NCBI GenBank assembly: GCA_020466095.1
Contig: CM035809.1
Coordinates: 28,249,563-28,313,562, forward strand
Length of the DNA: 64,000 nucleotides
Direction: 5' to 3'
From: Chlorops oryzae
Taxonomy: Eukaryota > Arthropoda > Insecta > Diptera > Chloropidae
Below the pieces are notes generated by a model. That model did not search any database. It was not told the DNA's origin and saw only the letters and a list, made by a program, of their open reading frames with translations. Below, piece after piece: positions 62,167 to 64,000 of the stretch (within the stretch, counting starts at the first letter, position 1; the number at the start of each line of letters is the position of its first letter). The position numbers were made by a program, and so were the translations under genes.

Positions 62167-62825
62167 AATCAATGGTCTTTGGTCTTCCTTCCGACACCTT
62201 AAGCTCTTTGAACGGTATTACCTCACAATCATGTTTTCGGTAGTCTTTCCAGTTCATCCATCCATTCATTCATGCTGACAATACACACAATACACACATA
62301 GGAAGGAGGTGTCATTGTTTCCAATTGCTTTTATCAATTCGACCATACGGTATCTGACTGCGAGCCTAACAGCCGCTCGTTGTCTGGCTGCGAGGCAAAA
62401 CAAAAGACTCAAGCGACGAACTTGATTTTATTTTTGATTTCTCAATTTCGCTTCTGCCGTTCATTTATCGTTTTTCGTTTTAATTCACACTTTCGTGATA
62501 ACATTTTTTATGTCTGCGGAAATTAGTTCTTGTTTAAAATAAATTTAAAAAAAAAATGGAATTTCTTCGTATTGTTTTTTTTCTTCACTTTTTCACAAAA
62601 ATACTTTTTTCGCTTAATTTTCATTAATTGGAGCAGTTCACACAAACGAACATTTATTTTTTATTTATCTATTTTATTTTTTAAATATTTTTCTCTCCAA
62701 ATTCTTGTTTGATAAAAAAAAAAAATTAAACAACATTTCAAAATATATGGAGCACTCGAGTTCATTCCTCTTGATTGAGATCTTGAAAATTGGAAAGAAA
62801 TGCTTAAAACTCCACAAACAAATTT
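62167..62825. other. Spacer between inverted elements, no gene seen
   Basis: AT-rich in the right half. No supported feature. Confidence 0.55.
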
Positions 62826-63668
62826 TTATACCCGACACACTCTGTGTCGAGGGTATATTGCGTTTGTGTGGTTGTGCGTAACACCCAGAACCGGTCGAGA
62901 TAGACCATACAAAATATATATAGAAATGATCAGCGTCACCAGGAGATTCGATTTAGACATGTCCGTCCGTCTGTCCGTCTGTCTGTCTGTCTGTTTGTTT
63001 ACAGTTATCTTATCGAAGGAGTTGAGATATCTTGACAAAAATTGGTATGCGTACTCAGGGCAACATGAGTAAGAACAAGTTCGATAATGGACCCGATCGG
63101 ACCATTTTTAGGGGTACTTCCACTACTAGGGTCTGTTACGAAAATCACAAAAAATGCTCTTAAATCGAAGTTTTTCAACATATTTTGATGAAATTTGATA
63201 TTTTAACATTCTTAAAGGCAAGTAATACGATTTCCAAAAATTTGAAAGTGGGCGTGGCCGATGGGCGTTTTTCGAAAATTGTCTCCTACACCCGAAATTC
63301 AAATGGGACTTGAACGAAATTTGGCAGTTATGCTTCCTTTGTAGCCATAAACATCCTCTCCAAAAATTTTATTGATCGGTCCATTTTTAAGGGTACCTCC
63401 AGTACTAGGGTCTGTCACAAAAATCCCAAAAATGCCTCAAAAGCGGATTTTATTGAATTATTCCACTGAAACTTAGAATTTGAGCGCATATTAAGGCCTC
63501 CAATTAGAATTCAAAAAAATTGGAAAAGTGGGCGTGGCAAAAGGACCGCCGAAATTCAACAAAAGTCGGTATATGGGGCCCTCAATGGCCTTAAACACCT
63601 CTTGATATTAAAAATTATTTGAAGATGTGTGTCTGTGTCGGGTATTCTATTGACTATAACACCCTTAA
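62826..63668 (-). repeat. ACCCGACACA-type element (copy 3, inverted)
   Basis: Starts 'tatacccgacacactctgtg' and ends 'gactataacacccttaatt'. It contains (GTCT/GTCC)n near 62962-62996. Near full length; protein-like frames inside are not supported. Confidence 0.88.
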
Positions 63669-64000
63669 TTGTTTTTTTTTTGCATATTTTAATTGAGAAA
63701 TTCTTGTTCTTGGAAATCGAGAGCGTTAATTGGAAAAAAATAGAGACCAGATTAGCATAGGGGCAATTCCGTGAACACGGTTCCCACCTGACACTCATTT
63801 TTTTTAGGATTTCGCGGATAATAATTGAAGAAAAAAAGGACGTGATTCTCAAGGACCTAAAATTGTTCAAACGTTTATTAATCGTTTGGCACTGAAATTT
63901 CACAATTTGTGTTCAGAATGGCTATCACGGGCAGTTTCTCGTGGAACTGCTAGTCTTAGCACTTTTTGGGAACGGATAAAAGCAAGCATTGTGAAAGCTT
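63669..64000. other. Noncoding window end
   Basis: No feature recognised. Confidence 0.5.

Noticed and set aside
62800..63072. 90-codon frame with VRLSVCLSVCLF run
   Set aside because: Lies inside a dispersed repeat and reads its (GTCT)n tract.

Overview
This is a eukaryotic nuclear window, most likely from a higher fly (Brachycera). The DNA is AT-rich, the recognisable genes have 57-76 nt introns with GT...AG borders, noncoding DNA carries the CAA/GTT triplet runs common in fly genomes, and two conserved genes read as insect-type proteins. I cannot name the genus. Nothing bacterial or viral was recognised.

Only four protein genes are supported. (1) A DJ-1/PARK7 gene on the minus strand at 3698-6004: two coding exons around a 1.75 kb intron that holds two transposon-like repeats, with an optional upstream extension resembling a mitochondrial presequence. 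(2) A five-exon mitochondrial F1 ATP synthase beta-subunit paralogue on the minus strand at 45258-47189, with all nucleotide-binding motifs and an unusual acidic insert near the N-terminus. (3, 4) Two near-identical copies, 20 kb apart (35823-36080 and 55914-56171, plus strand), of a small secreted eight-cysteine peptide gene, duplicated with promoter and 3' flank. They differ at 10 coding bases, all amino-acid changing. The four genes share no evident pathway beyond a possible mitochondrial link between the first two.

The rest is noncoding and dominated by repeats. From left to right: TTAA-flanked and hAT-like MITEs (0.5-5.6 kb); three copies of a P- or hAT-type MITE with exact 8-bp target duplications (6.8-12.6 kb); an A/T-only low-complexity block (8.6-9.3 kb); a CpG-rich, possibly promoter-rich stretch (10-14 kb); a decayed LINE reverse transcriptase (14.9-15.5 kb); a 19-bp minisatellite (19.4-19.9 kb); three dispersed repeats with C-poor GAT/GTT cores (26.8, 33.5 and 38.3 kb), one split by a hAT relic; a 144-bp tandem array (30.4-31.6 kb); a 368-bp duplication and a 136-bp triplication (40.9-43.9 kb); a terminal-inverted-repeat element carrying two opposed tRNA-like segments (47.8-48.6 kb); a TACAC-ended family, one copy interrupted by a pogo/Tigger-like element (52.6-58.9 kb); and an 840-bp inverted pair at 61.3-63.7 kb.

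Several stretches look like pieces of larger genes (a GC3-rich possible exon near 32.4 kb, splice-donor-ended possible first exons near 29.8 and 53.9 kb), but no gene model could be completed. The strongest unusual signals are the cysteine-peptide duplication, the transposon insertions with intact target duplications or paralogous empty sites, and the tRNA-like inverted element. Coordinates of repeats are read by eye and may be off by a few bases.
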